Source of the DNA: JAGTVG01 sp963820995
GTDB lineage: Bacteria > Bacteroidota > Bacteroidia > Cytophagales > Cyclobacteriaceae
Reading direction: 5' to 3'
Length of the DNA: 64,000 bases
NCBI GenBank assembly: GCA_963820995.1
Contig: CAWGCL010000001.1
Span: 190,546 to 254,545, forward strand
This document shows, in pieces, positions 38,790 through 49,097 of this stretch (position 1 is the first letter of the stretch; every line of letters starts with the position of its first letter). The position numbers and the translations under genes were made by a program. The notes beneath the pieces are model-generated. The model was given only the letters and a program-made list of their open reading frames with translations. It was not told the origin of the DNA and ran no database searches.

Positions 38790-39213
38790 TTGGAAATCTA
38801 CTGCCAGACAATTCAGGAATTGCCTGAGGTATCGAAAAAAATAGTTAGCTACGGCAAAGAATATTCCGTATGGGTACTTAAAGGGGACCTGGGAGCAGGA
38901 AAAACCACTTTTATTCAGGAAGTAGCAAAGCAAATGAACGTATCGGATAACATCAGCAGTCCATCTTATGCCTTGATAAACGAATACTTAACCGCTGACG
39001 GGGCAACTATCTATCATTTTGATCTATTCCGGATCAAGACTCATATCTGAAGTTCTCGACTTGGGATTTGATGAGTACCTTGAATCTGGCTCTCTTTGTT
39101 TTATTGAATGGCCTGAAATTGCAGAACCACTTTTGCCTGAAAAATACCTGGAGATTTCAATATTAAATCCTGAAAAAGAATTAAGAGTCTTTAATATAAA
39201 AAAACATGAGTGA
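38790..39213 (+). CDS. tsaE: tRNA threonylcarbamoyladenosine biosynthesis ATPase TsaE, frameshifted near 39040
   Basis: TsaE is the P-loop ATPase needed for t6A37 modification with TsaB, TsaD and TsaC. The start is TTG at 38790. Walker A LKGDLGAGKTTFIQEV and SSPSYALINEY are in the first frame, which ends YHFDLFRIK. The second frame, beginning ISEVLDLGFDEYL, carries LCFIEWPEIAEPLLPE. An indel at about 39034-39046 joins them to about 140 residues, the family length. TsaE is essential in most bacteria. Its end overlaps the ald start by 8 bases. Confidence 0.88.
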
Positions 39214-40433
39214 ACAGCATCGATCTGGATTCGAAGAGTTAGCTCAAGAATCAAAGTTATATCCACAGGAATCTTTATTTAAAATAAAGAAACAGCAAAA
39301 CAACCTTTACATAGGCATTCCCAAAGAGAATTCCTTTCAGGAAAATCGTTTGGCAATTACTCCTGACGGGGTAAATTTACTCGTTAACAATGGTCATGAA
39401 ATCCGGATTGAAACCGGTGCAGGAAAAGAATCACGATTTACAGATAAAGAATTCAGTGATGCTGGAGCCAAAGTAGTCTATTCAACAGAAGAAGTTTTCA
39501 AAGCAGACATTATCCTGAAAGTGGAACCACCTACCATTGATGAGATCCAATATATGAATCCGGGAAAGGTGCTCATTTCTGCACTACAAATGGGAAATCA
39601 GACACCGGAGTATTTAAGGGCAATCAATAATAAAAAGCTGAAAGCACTGGCATACGAATTCATAGAAGATAAAGTCGGAGGAATGCCGGCAGTTCGGGCA
39701 ATGAGTGAAATTGCCGGCAGTACCGTGATGCTGATTGCCGCTGAATATTTAAGTAATATAAATAATGGAAAAGGAATACTACTAGGTGGGATAACAGGGG
39801 TTCCGCCTGCTAAGGTGGTGATCCTGGGCGCAGGAACAGTAGCTGAATATACCGCAAGGGCTGCTTTAGGCCTTGGAGTAGATATCCAGATATTCGATAA
39901 TAATATATATAAACTGCGCAGGTTGAAACATGCATCTGGGGCAACAGGTATTCACGTCCACTTTTAATAATGTGTTGCTATCAGATGCAATAAAACAGGC
40001 AGATGTATTGATAGGGGCCATGAGAATCGAAAAAGGAAAGATGCAAATCATCATATCTGAAGAAATGGTATCTACCATGAAATCAGGTTCTGTTATTATT
40101 GATGTGAGCATTGACCAGGGCGGGTGTATCGAGACATCTGAAATTACCAGTCATGATAACCCAATTTTTACGAAATATGGAGTAATTCATTATTGTGTTC
40201 CTAATATAGCTTCCAGGGTACCGCGCACTGCTACCACGGCTTTTAATAATATTTTTGTGCCTATGTTATTGCAGGCATCTGATGAAGGTGGAATTGACGG
40301 AATGATTTTTAACAACACATGGTTTATGAGAGGGATCTATGCATATAACGGATTTGTGACCAATGAACACATAGCCGATAAATTCAGTATGCCGTACAAA
40401 GATCTGAACCTGCTAATTGCTGCACGATTCTAA
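39206..40433 (+). CDS. ald: Alanine dehydrogenase, frameshifted near 39930
   Basis: NAD-dependent oxidative deamination of L-alanine. From MSEQHRSGFEELAQES (a 30-residue extension before the core) it shows LYIGIPKENSFQENRLAITP, Lys of ILKVEPP, EFIEDKVGGMPAVRAMSEIAGS, and the NAD fold VVILGAGTVAEYTARAALGLG. The frame breaks at AAACATGCATC (39927-39937) and resumes as HLGQQVFTSTFNN ... VIIDVSIDQGGCIETSE ... PNIASRVPRTAT. With one base removed, the text reads K-H-H-L-G-Q-Q and gives about 408 residues. The extended N-terminus is common in Bacteroidota homologues. Third gene of porX-tsaE-ald. Confidence 0.88.
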
Positions 40434-40520
40434 TTGTATCATAATATACTTGATAATCCGATTAGATACTTGAGGGGATACATTAAAGATTTTGATAGAT
40501 GCGGTTATTAATTACTTTCA

Positions 40521-41999
40521 TTAAAGATCAGCAAATTCAGCTTCACTCTCACCTGGTTGTTTCGTTAATTTTTTGATTTTTATTCCAAGGAAACCAAAAA
40601 GAATGGTCATAAAAGGACTAATTATATTAAAGAAACAATATGGAAGGTAGGTAAGTGTTGCCACACCTAGAACGGATGACATATAAGCTCCACAGGTATT
40701 CCATGGAACAAGTACAGAAGTTACCGTACCGGAATCCTCAAGGGTACGGCTCAGGTTCTCCGGTGCAAGATTTCTTTCTTCATAGATTGATGCAAACATC
40801 CTCCCCGGAACAACTATAGCCAGGTATTGATCACTGGCGGTCAAGTTAAAGAAAACACAGGAGCCAGCTGTAGAAGCAATTAATGAACCAGTAGTATTCG
40901 CATAAGATATGATGGATTTTGTAATCCTCTTAAGAAATCCAGCGGCATCCATTATTCCCCCAAAAGTCATTGCACTAATGATCAGCCATATTGTATTCAG
41001 CATACCACTCATTCCTCCAGTTGTCAACAATTCATTAACCTGAACATTGGAAGTTTCTATGCTTGTAGTGGTATACATTGCTTTCATAATACCCACATAA
41101 GCCGATTTTACATAATCGTTGCTGATCCCTGAGATGCTGTGAATAATATTGGGCTGAAAAATAAGTGCAAATACGGCTCCCAGCAAGGTTCCTGCAAGAA
41201 GTGCAGGCAATGGAGAAACTTTTCTTATTATCAGAAAGATCACCAGCCCTGGTACAACGAAAAGAATCAGGTTAATATCAAATGAACCTTCAATAGCTAT
41301 TAAAACATCTTCCATATTTGTTGTTGCACCACTTGTATCTGTCCAGAAGCCAATTACAAGAAATAAAATAAGGGATATACTCATAGAAGGCACTGTGGTA
41401 ATGGTCATATATCTGATATGTGTGAACAGATCAGTTCCCGCCATAGCTGGAGCCAGATTGGTGGTATCAGATAAAGGTGACATCTTATCTCCAAAGTAGG
41501 CTCCGGATATAATAGCCCCGCCAACCAATCCAGTGGGATACCCAAGGGTTGTGCCTATACCCATCATCGCGACTCCTAAGGTGGCCACAGTAGACCATGA
41601 ACTTCCGGTGGCTAATGATATTATGGCACTGACAATGCAGGCTGCAAATAGAAAGATAGCAGGGTGAATTATTTTTAATCCATAGTATATCATAGCAGGG
41701 ACTATCCCGCTAATCAACCAGGTGCCTGCTAGAGATCCTATTAACAATAATATTAGGATAGAGGGAAGAGCGGCATTTATGGTTTTTACAATACCTATTC
41801 TAAGCTCCTTCCAACCTAATCCGGATCGTGTGGCGACCAATGCAGCAAATGCTCCTGAAATGATCAATACCATTTGATTGGATCCGGATAATGAATCATC
41901 GCCAAACACATATACATTAAATGCCAGAAATACGATAAGGAATAAAACCGGGATTAAGGATTCAATTAATGTTGGTTCTCTACGCTCATTCTTCGCCAT
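40521..41999 (-). CDS. nhaC: NhaC-type Na+/H+ antiporter
   Basis: Inner-membrane antiporter of the NhaC/IT superfamily, 492 residues with about 12 membrane helices. Conserved features: SGAYFGDKMSPLSDTTNLAPAMAG, ATGSSWSTVATLGVAMMG, the region AGSCVFFNLTASDQYLAIVVPG, and the second SGTVTSVLVPWNTCGAYMSS repeat. Downstream of the sodium-pumping NQR operon in the same direction but behind a terminator and DUF2721, so both act on the sodium gradient. Malate/lactate exchange, as in MleN, is an alternative. Confidence 0.92.
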   Translation of the reverse strand: MAKNERREPTLIESLIPVLFLIVFLAFNVYVFGDDSLSGSNQMVLIISGAFAALVATRSGLGWKELRIGIVKTINAALPSILILLLIGSLAGTWLISGIVPAMIYYGLKIIHPAIFLFAACIVSAIISLATGSSWSTVATLGVAMMGIGTTLGYPTGLVGGAIISGAYFGDKMSPLSDTTNLAPAMAGTDLFTHIRYMTITTVPSMSISLILFLVIGFWTDTSGATTNMEDVLIAIEGSFDINLILFVVPGLVIFLIIRKVSPLPALLAGTLLGAVFALIFQPNIIHSISGISNDYVKSAYVGIMKAMYTTTSIETSNVQVNELLTTGGMSGMLNTIWLIISAMTFGGIMDAAGFLKRITKSIISYANTTGSLIASTAGSCVFFNLTASDQYLAIVVPGRMFASIYEERNLAPENLSRTLEDSGTVTSVLVPWNTCGAYMSSVLGVATLTYLPYCFFNIISPFMTILFGFLGIKIKKLTKQPGESEAEFADL

Positions 42000-42040
42000 G
42001 CAGGAGTTTTTAATTCAGGTTGCCAATATATGAAAAAAAA

Positions 42041-42433
42041 TTAAAACTCCTCCATATCACTTAACTGCAGTTTAAGTGCTTTTACAGATATCTGGATCTC
42101 ATAAACTGATAATGCTAGGGATATGATCAATAATATAAGGCTTACGCCAAAAGTATATCTGCCCGCTATTTGTTCATTGGCAAACAGAAGGAACATACAT
42201 ACAACACAAAGCAAAAGGCTCAGTACGCCAAAGGCTTGCATATTCCTTATCAGGATAACGCGTTTCCTTAAATTCTTTATTTGTCCAAGTATCACATCGT
42301 GTGGGTCCTCCTTGTACTTTGTATGCAATGTCCGTATCAATGTCGCCAAGGCGAGAAATCGATTAGTATATGCTAACAGCAAGAGCGATATGGCTGGAAA
42401 TAATAGAGCGGGTGTAGTCAGGTTTATATCCAT
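42041..42433 (-). CDS. DUF2721 membrane protein
   Basis: A 130-residue membrane protein: an N-terminal helix (LLFPAISLLLLAYTNRFLAL), a basic cytosolic stretch (LGQIKNLRKRVILIRNMQAFG), and two helices (VLSLLLCVVCMFLLFA, YTFGVSLILLIISLALSVYEI). This is the DUF2721 pattern. The function is unknown. It is 41 bases upstream of nhaC and probably cotranscribed with it. Confidence 0.8.
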   Translation of the reverse strand: MDINLTTPALLFPAISLLLLAYTNRFLALATLIRTLHTKYKEDPHDVILGQIKNLRKRVILIRNMQAFGVLSLLLCVVCMFLLFANEQIAGRYTFGVSLILLIISLALSVYEIQISVKALKLQLSDMEEF

Positions 42434-42441
42434 CTTTTTAA

Positions 42442-42485
42442 AATAAAAAATCCCACCTGCCTGCGGTAGGTAGGCTAAAGCGGGA
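42442..42485 (-). terminator. Intrinsic terminator of the nqr operon
   Basis: Read on the minus strand: TCCCGC ... GTGGGA with an inner CCTACCTACCGCAGGCAGG stem, then T6. It lies 25 bases past the nqrE stop, so the nqr transcript ends here and nothing downstream can be its nqrF. The palindrome overlaps the start of DUF2721, perhaps its promoter region. Confidence 0.8.
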
Positions 42486-42510
42486 CTGATAAATTAATAT
42501 TTTTTTCTAA

Positions 42511-43134
42511 TTATATAGAAATACCAAGGAACGACATAAATGCTATTCCCATAAGTCCGGTAAGTAACATTGTGATGCCCAAACCTTTCAATCCATCAGG
42601 AACCTGTGAGTATTTCATTTTTTCCCTTATGGCAGCAATGGCAATAATTGCAAGGAAAAAGCCAATCCCTGAAGAAAATCCGAAAACACTTGCTTCAGCA
42701 AAACTATAGCTTCTTTGAGCCATAAATAGTGAAGATCCTAGAATGGCACAGTTAACAGCAATCAAGGGCAGGAATATCCCCAGTGACCCATATAATGCAG
42801 GGGAGAATTTCTCAATAACCATCTCTACAAGTTGTACCATGGCAGCGATTGTGGCTATAAACATAATAAATTGAAGGAATGATAAATTAATAGTGGAAAA
42901 ATCTCCTAAACTGGCTGGAAGCCATTTTGCCAAAGCACCTTCTGATAATACATATTCATTTAAAATCCAATTCACCGGAACAGTAAAGGCCAAAACAAAA
43001 ATGACGGCCAATCCCAATCCAAAGGCAGTGCTTACTTTCTTAGATACCGCGAGATAAGAGCACATGCCCAGGAAATAGGCAAACACCATGTTCTCTATGA
43101 AAATTGATTTTACTCCTAGATTAATTAATTCCAT
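42511..43134 (-). CDS. nqrE: Na+-translocating NADH:quinone reductase subunit E
   Basis: Integral membrane subunit of the Na+-NQR sodium pump, 207 residues, six helices. The start is MELINLGVKSIFIENMVFAYFLGMCSYLAVS, with the Cys that shares the Fe-S site with NqrD, and GVFLPLIAVNCAILGSSLF has the second Cys of the pair. RNF homologue RnfA is ruled out by the nqrA-D neighbours. It is the last gene of the operon; nqrF does not follow. Confidence 0.95.
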   Translation of the reverse strand: MELINLGVKSIFIENMVFAYFLGMCSYLAVSKKVSTAFGLGLAVIFVLAFTVPVNWILNEYVLSEGALAKWLPASLGDFSTINLSFLQFIMFIATIAAMVQLVEMVIEKFSPALYGSLGIFLPLIAVNCAILGSSLFMAQRSYSFAEASVFGFSSGIGFFLAIIAIAAIREKMKYSQVPDGLKGLGITMLLTGLMGIAFMSFLGISI

Positions 43135-43143
43135 TTTTCCTCA

Positions 43144-43813
43144 TTAATGTTGTTCAACATAACCACTTTTTGACCTCTGTACCCAGATGATCAGTCCTAG
43201 TATAATAAAAGCTCCAACTGGGGAAACCATCAATCCATTTGTAGGGAATGAACTCCATCCTATTGCATCAAAAACTGCAAATCCAAATAGTTTTCCGGAT
43301 CCTAACAGTTCTCTGAAAAAAGCCACTGCTATTATTATCCATGAATAACCCATAGCGCTACCAAACGCATCCAGATACCGAATCATACGGTTTATTACCC
43401 ATTGCAAATGCTTCTAAACGACCCATTACTATACAATTGGTAATGATCAATCCCACAAAAACTGACAATTGCTTGTATACATCAAAGGCATAGGCATGTA
43501 ATACTTCATTTACCAGAATAACAAAAGATGCTATAATTGCCAATTGTACAATAATTCTAACTCGTACAGGGATTAGATTTCTTAACAGTGAAGTAAATAG
43601 ACTTGAAAAGATCATAACAAATGTTACTGACAGTGCCATAACCAATGTTGGTTTTAACTGTGTGGTTACAGCCAGTGCCGAACAGATCCCCAATACCTGT
43701 ATCGTAATGGGATTATCATCATTCAGCGGATCTAAAACAAACCTCTTCCGTCTTTTAGAAAGTAGTGGTTCTGATTTCTTCTTAGCAATCTCCTTTACCA
43801 GCGTTTCAGCCAT
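43144..43813 (-). CDS. nqrD: Na+-NQR subunit D, frameshifted at 43378
   Basis: Membrane subunit D of the sodium pump. The first frame, from MAETLVKEIAKKKSEPLLS, includes PITIQVLGICSALAVTTQLKP (Cys of the Fe-S site), FVGLIITNCIVMGRLEAFAM (second Cys) and GNKPYDS. The second frame gives YLDAFGSAMGYSWIIIAVAFFREL and the C-terminus. An extra G (plus-strand CC at 43378-43379) causes the shift; the corrected text is D-S-Y-L-D. Joined length about 222 residues, normal. 9 bases from nqrE. Confidence 0.94.
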
Positions 43814-43820
43814 TTTATCA

Positions 43821-44599
43821 TTAATTTTTTGTATTCAACATAGATACTGCACCTGCTTCACCATTTTTAAGATTTTCAATAAGCGGCAGGTAACAATTTA
43901 AATAATCGATCATCATATAGTTCACACCCTTGGCAGTAATTGTAGCTCCCGACAAGCCGTTGATGTTATGATCATCTAATGATGCTGGCTTATTATTTTC
44001 TCCTTTCAGCATATTAACGGAGGCGATCTCACCACCATGCATCAAAAATTTTCTTCCCCGTATATCTTTCCTGAACTCGCTCTATCTGTAATTCGGGATC
44101 CCAAACCCGCTGTTTCACCTTTATGGTCAAAAACGATACCGGTAACCGTATTCATATCCGTTTCCAAGGCAATGTATCCCCAGATATCATTCCATAAACC
44201 CTTGCCATACATCGCCAGGATATAAGCTTCAATATTATCAGGGTTTCCTTCGGCATAAAATCTATATACTGGGTATAATCTATCCCCTGGTTCCTTTTTA
44301 AACTCCTTTTCTATATCAAGATCTTCTGCCTTTAAGGGCTCCCCTGTTGGTCCATTCTGCTCAACAGTTTCACCATCGGCATTTACAATGTATGAAGATA
44401 TTCTACTATTATATACAGATACTATATCCGGAACTTGCTGTATATCCATGACTGCACTTAAAATTTGTCTCTTCTTAGCAAATTCCTCTGCCTTTTTTTG
44501 CGCTGGTCTCAATCCTACGGAGGCCAGAGACAATAATCCTCCCAGAATAATGGTAAGTACCAGTGAAAATAAAATTACGTATGTATTAGACCGTTGCAC
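43821..44599 (-). CDS. nqrC: Na+-NQR subunit C (covalent FMN), frameshifted at 44044
   Basis: Periplasm-facing subunit with covalently bound FMN. One N-terminal membrane helix (TYVILFSLVLTIILGGLLS), a helical segment and an alpha/beta FMN_bind domain. The FMN attachment Thr is in NGLSGATITAKGV (second fragment). The break follows GKIYGEENF at the T5 run (plus A5, 44044-44048); one more T restores N-F-L-M-H-G-G-E-I. Joined length about 259 residues, as expected. The start overlaps nqrB by 14 bases. Confidence 0.93.
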
Positions 44600-45774
44600 G
44601 TTGTAGCCTCCTTTTTTTATTTGCTTTTACAATATAGAAATCAATTAGTGGTGCGAATGCATTCATTAACAGTATAGCAAGCATAATCCCTTCCGGATAT
44701 GCCGGATTTAATACCCTGATCAAAACAGTTAATATACCAATTAAAAATCCATAAATCCACTTCCCGGTTTCTGTTTGCGTAGCTGTCACAGGGTCTGTGG
44801 CCATAAATACTGCTCCAAATGCAAGCCCCCCTGTTATCAGGTGATAATGTGCAGGCATCTCCATAAAAGGATTTGCACCAAAAAAGTTAAAGATTAAGCC
44901 CATAACATATGCCCCAACAAATACTGAAAACATGATTTTACCACTTCCAACCCGTGTAAGCCATAATATTAAGGCTCCAATTAAGATCCATGAATGTTGA
45001 GGTTTCACCAATTGAGCCTGGAATAATACCAAAAAACAAGTTTTTCAAGGAATAAAATCCCTCCTGCCAGGCATTTGCAAAATCCCCAAGAACGGTAGCA
45101 GATCCTTCTGTCGCTGCAGCTACAGCCAGAGCAGTAGCACCCGAATAACCATCTATTGGTACCTGTTCGCCAAGATAAGTCCAGATTTCCCCGGATATCT
45201 CCTGCGGATAGGCAAAGTAAAGAAATGCCCTTGCAGTCAATGCGACATTAAATATGTTCATTCCTGTACCTCCAAATACCTCTTTACCTATAATCACAGC
45301 AAAAGCTGTTGCCAGGGCCACCTGCCATAAAGGAATGGTTGGAGGAACGATCAGGGGTATTAACATCCCGGTTACCAGAAAACCTTCTGCAATAGGATGT
45401 TTTTTTATCGATGTGAAAATAAATTCAATCCCTAGACCAACGGTATAGGATACAATAATGATGGGCAATACTACCTTAAATCCAAGCCAGAATTTTAACC
45501 AAAAGCTAACTTCTTGCCCAATAGCAAGAAAATGCTGATGACCTACATTCCACATCCCAAAAATCGTGGCAGGAACCATTGCTATTACTACCGTGATCAT
45601 TAATCTTTTCAGGTCAATGGCATCCTTTACATGAACACCCCGCCCCGAAGTGGTTGTGCCCATTTGAAAGAGAAAAGTTTCAAATCCTTCAAATACCCAA
45701 TAGAGCTTTTCAAATTTGCCTCCCTTTTCGAAATTTGGCTTAAGATTATTTACTAAATCTTCTAAAAACTTCAT
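44586..45774 (-). CDS. nqrB: Na+-NQR subunit B, frameshifted at 44993
   Basis: Largest membrane subunit, carrying covalent FMN and riboflavin, with about ten helices. From MKFLEDLVNNLKPNFEKGGKFEKLYWV it shows GRGVHVKDAIDLKRLM and the FMN-attachment Thr in VPIDGYSGATALAV. The frame breaks after FFGIIPGSIGETST at TT (plus AA, 44993-44994). The second frame, SWILIGALILWLTRVGSGKIM ... FMATDPVTATQTETGKWIYGFLIG, completes it, about 396 residues. Translation-coupled to nqrC. Confidence 0.94.
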
Positions 45775-45786
45775 TTATTTAATTAC

Positions 45787-47153
45787 TTAACTATTTTGTA
45801 ACAATTCTAATCCATCTCTGACGATCTGCTGAATGTTGTGTTTCGAAACATCAACAAATTCACATAGCGCGACATCTTCTTCAATGACCTCATAAATTCC
45901 TAAAGCCTCCATTTCATCATAATCTTCAGTTATAATGGCTTTAAAAAGATTCGTGGGATATATATCCATTGGTAAAACTTTCTCAAATACACCAGACAAC
46001 ACAAATGCTCTTTTATCTCCCCGGGTATTTGTATTTAAGTTATATTCTGTTTTTTTCGGATTTAAGAAGGACAAGAGACCAAGTGCCCGATGAAGACTCA
46101 ATTCTTTAAATGTAGGTTTAAACCAGCCGAGCAATACAGGCTTATTGCCTTCCTCTAGAACAGTAATCTGATTGTGATAGAATCCCAAATAACCATCTTT
46201 TGCAATCTTTTCACCTGTAAGTGCATTTCCGCTTACAACTCTAATGTTGTCTGATAACAAATTATTTTCCAGGATTTTCTTTATTCTTGTTCCAGTTCTG
46301 ACTTTATAATACTGAGGATTTTTTACTTCAGGTCCTGTCAAAGCAATTACCCTTTCTGACTCGTATTTACCTTCCATAAACATTTTCCCTATTTGAGCAA
46401 GTCCAAAGGGAGTGGTAGTCCAGAGAATATCACCCTTATTAATAGGCTTAATATGGTGTATCTGAATTCCTACGTTTCCTGCTGGATGCGGGCCTGAAAT
46501 TTTATGGAGATTGATATCCTTGAGCTGAGAAAATACTTTTGAAAACTCAGCATCGGCATCAATTGTTAAATGCAATTGTCCTGCAATAAACTTGTTTAAT
46601 ATATCAATTCCAGTTTGGATATATTGTTCCTGCCCTTGATAAATAAGATCATAATCCGGAGCAAGAGGGCTTGAATCATACCCTGAAACAAATATATCTC
46701 TTGGCTCATCTTCCGGGTTTGCTATTTTCCCATAAGGGCGTTGAATAATATTTGGCCAGATACCACAATCACACAATATCCTGGCAACTTCCTGTTTGGA
46801 TAATCCATTAATTTCAGATGATGAATATTTTTTGGCTGGAGCATATTTTATATCCTTATCAGCCAGGATCCTTACTTCTAGCAGTTTTCGTTTTTCACCT
46901 CTTACAATCTCAGCAATTTCACCGCTTACCGGAGCAACATATTTGACCTTTTCATTTTTCTTGCAAAAAAGAATGGGCGTGCCAGCTTGTACAGTATCTC
47001 CTTCCTTAACCAAAAGTTTGGGACGTATGATGCCTATAAAATCCGTTGGTTTTAGGGCGTAAGTTTCGGGGGGGAAATTTCTTCAATTCTCTTAGCAGCT
47101 TTTCCTTTTAGATTTATATCAAAACCCTTTTTAATCCTGATAGTTTCAATCAT
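45787..47153 (-). CDS. nqrA: Na+-NQR subunit A, frameshifted in a C7 run at 47068-47074
   Basis: Cytosolic subunit A, quinone-associated, first gene of the nqrABCDE operon. The true start is ATG at 47153 (MIETIRIKKGFDINLKGKA). After ISPP the frame ends in a C7 homopolymer (plus G7, 47068-47074); with C8 or C5 it continues E-T-Y-A-L-K-P-T-D-F-I-G into the long open part, VKEGDTVQAGTPILFCKKN, then GISGPHPAGNVGIQIHHI and the Cys-rich-free C-terminus ending IVRDGLELLQNS. Total about 455 residues, normal. This is the clearest homopolymer error in the window. Confidence 0.95.
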
Positions 47154-47279
47154 TTCTTAAGCGTATTCAGTTTTAATTTGGCACAGCAAAAATAACAATT
47201 TTTACTTCAAAACATATTTATAGAATAACTATATTAAAAATCAGTTAATAATTGGTTATACTAATGAAAATCCAGACAA

Positions 47280-48158
47280 TTATAGTTTTAAGGAAAGAAC
47301 CTTTTTTTCAACCTTTTCCATTAACCACCTCGGGGTAGAAGTAGCCCCACAAATACCTATCAAATCACCTTCCAAAATCCAGGATTCATCGATTTCTTCC
47401 TCGTTTTCAACAAAATAGCTCCTTTCATTATTTTGGTTACATATTTCAAAAAGCGCTTTTCCATTGGAACTTTTCTTGCTGCTAACAAAAATGATCAAAT
47501 CATGTTTATTTGAGAAATCAATTAAATGAGGCGCCCTATTACTTACTTGACGGCAAATACTGTCATGCGAAATGAACTTAGATTCTGAACCATTTCCTAT
47601 GGCATTTACCTTTTCTTCAATTTCTCTCACAATTCTATAAAATCCATCAGTACTCTTTGTGGTCTGGCTGAACAAGGTTATCGATTTCGTAAAATCAATT
47701 TTATCAAGATCTTTCTCAGAGGATACAATAATCGCGTTGTTTTTAGTTTGTCCGTTTAGGCCAATAATCTCTGCATGCCCTTCTTTACCGTAAATCACGA
47801 TCTGTCCAGATTCTTTTTTTACACGCTCATGCGAATCTTTTATCCTGTTTTGTAATTTTAAAACGACCGGACATGAAGCATCTATAATTTCCAGATTATT
47901 TTCAAGAGCCATTTTATAGGTTTCCGGGGGCTCACCATGGGCCCTGATAAGTACCTTACAATCACGCAGTTCTTTTAAATCCTCACGGCTAATGATTCTT
48001 AAACCCTTATCGTATAAGCGCCTAACCTCCATATCATTATGAACAATATCACCCAGACAATAAAGGATATCCTCATTCTCCATTTCATCCTCCGCCATCT
48101 GTATTGCAAACTCTACACCAAAACAAAATCCGGAATGCTTATCAATTGTAACGTTCAT
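47280..48158 (-). CDS. ispH: 4-hydroxy-3-methylbut-2-enyl diphosphate reductase
   Basis: Last step of the MEP isoprenoid pathway, giving IPP and DMAPP with a [4Fe-4S] cluster. It has 292 residues. The three cluster Cys are visible: SGFCFGVEFAI (Cys12), IDASCPVVLKLQ (about Cys97) and IGICGATSTPRWLME (about Cys271). The catalytic Glu region VIYGKEGHAE is present. Monocistronic; a long non-coding gap lies upstream. Confidence 0.96.
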   Translation of the reverse strand: MNVTIDKHSGFCFGVEFAIQMAEDEMENEDILYCLGDIVHNDMEVRRLYDKGLRIISREDLKELRDCKVLIRAHGEPPETYKMALENNLEIIDASCPVVLKLQNRIKDSHERVKKESGQIVIYGKEGHAEIIGLNGQTKNNAIIVSSEKDLDKIDFTKSITLFSQTTKSTDGFYRIVREIEEKVNAIGNGSESKFISHDSICRQVSNRAPHLIDFSNKHDLIIFVSSKKSSNGKALFEICNQNNERSYFVENEEEIDESWILEGDLIGICGATSTPRWLMEKVEKKVLSLKL

Positions 48159-48492
48159 AGTAAAAAATGATTTTCAATCGTGTTATAAGGATTTATGACC
48201 TTCAAAAATAATCCTTGTTACAGCAAATTCATATCGAAACAGGATATTTTGTGAACTTTAATGCTTCCGGATTTTGATAACTAACAATCTTTCACCGGGC
48301 ATGGTATCGGCCCCCGTTTAGGTTGACTCCTTTTCTTTGGCTGAGAAGATGAGCACCCAATTATTGTTGCTGAGAAGATTAGATAGATAACTACCTTAAT
48401 GATATATTTTTTATTCAAGATATCTATATTACTTTTACCTTACAAAGATAACATTTCTTTATTATCCTAATCTAGATTAATAATACTGAATT
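48159..48492. other. Intergenic with a short direct repeat
   Basis: About 330 bases. GCTGAGAAGAT occurs twice, at 48340-48350 and 48369-48379. The rest is AT-rich and without coding signal. CAAAGATA at 48443-48450 (TATCTTTG on the minus strand) could be a distant promoter box for ispH. No tRNA found. Confidence 0.45.
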
Positions 48493-48780
48493 ATGGAAAA
48501 CAGTAAAATGGGACAAGCCGAAAAAGTTTTGAGAGATCTTGGAAAATCTATTGATGACCTCTTTTCAAAGTCGAAGAATTCTTCTGAAGATGTAAAAAAA
48601 GAATTTGATGAACGCATAGAAGAACTTAAAAGAAACAAAAAAACACTCGAAGAAAAGTTCGCTTCTTTTAAAGAAGAGCATGCTGATGAATTTGAAAAGT
48701 TTGAAACAAAATTGCAAGAGGCAACAGATGAAGTAAAGGAAGCCTTCGATAAATTATTTAAGAAGCAGAAAAAAGAATAG
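48493..48780 (+). CDS. Small charged coiled-coil protein, function unknown
   Basis: A soluble protein of 95 residues, about half Lys plus Glu/Asp, with a heptad-like pattern (ERIEELKRNKKTLEEKFASFKEEHADEFEKFETKLQEATDEVKEAFDKLF) predicted to be one long helix. No signal peptide or Cys. It may be nucleoid- or stress-related, but nothing in the sequence shows that. Isolated between two gaps of over 300 bases. Confidence 0.7.
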   Translation: MENSKMGQAEKVLRDLGKSIDDLFSKSKNSSEDVKKEFDERIEELKRNKKTLEEKFASFKEEHADEFEKFETKLQEATDEVKEAFDKLFKKQKKE

Positions 48781-49097
48781 CCCCCGATTTTTGTGATCTA
48801 GGTCGGTAACCGCATAGTAATTCCAAGGTAAGGGATTAAAAGGATCAATTTCAATTTAGCACTAAAAACACCCTGTTTTTTCATATCGAAATTGTATTTT
48901 TCTTACAGGTTAAGAGTATAGAAGAAATGTATCCGATTTTGTACTAAGATCATCCGGATAGTTGATTTAGATCCGAAGCGCCTAATCCTAACTGGTTAAA
49001 GGGATATTAGAATTATTCACTAATTAACTAAAAGAACCTGATTTTTACATTAGATCCATAGCGTAATCCTACCTGCCTGAGAGTATAAAAAAAAGGA
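48781..49097. other. Intergenic with degenerate repeats, possible gene remnant
   Basis: No intact gene. Two imperfect copies of a 40-base sequence (48954-48995 and 49037-49077, sharing TTAGATCC and TAATCCTA) lie in direct orientation. Their minus strand reads short strand-like peptides (for example LRYGSNVKIRF, PYLGITMRLPT), so they may be relics of a beta-barrel gene; this is weak. Confidence 0.35.
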
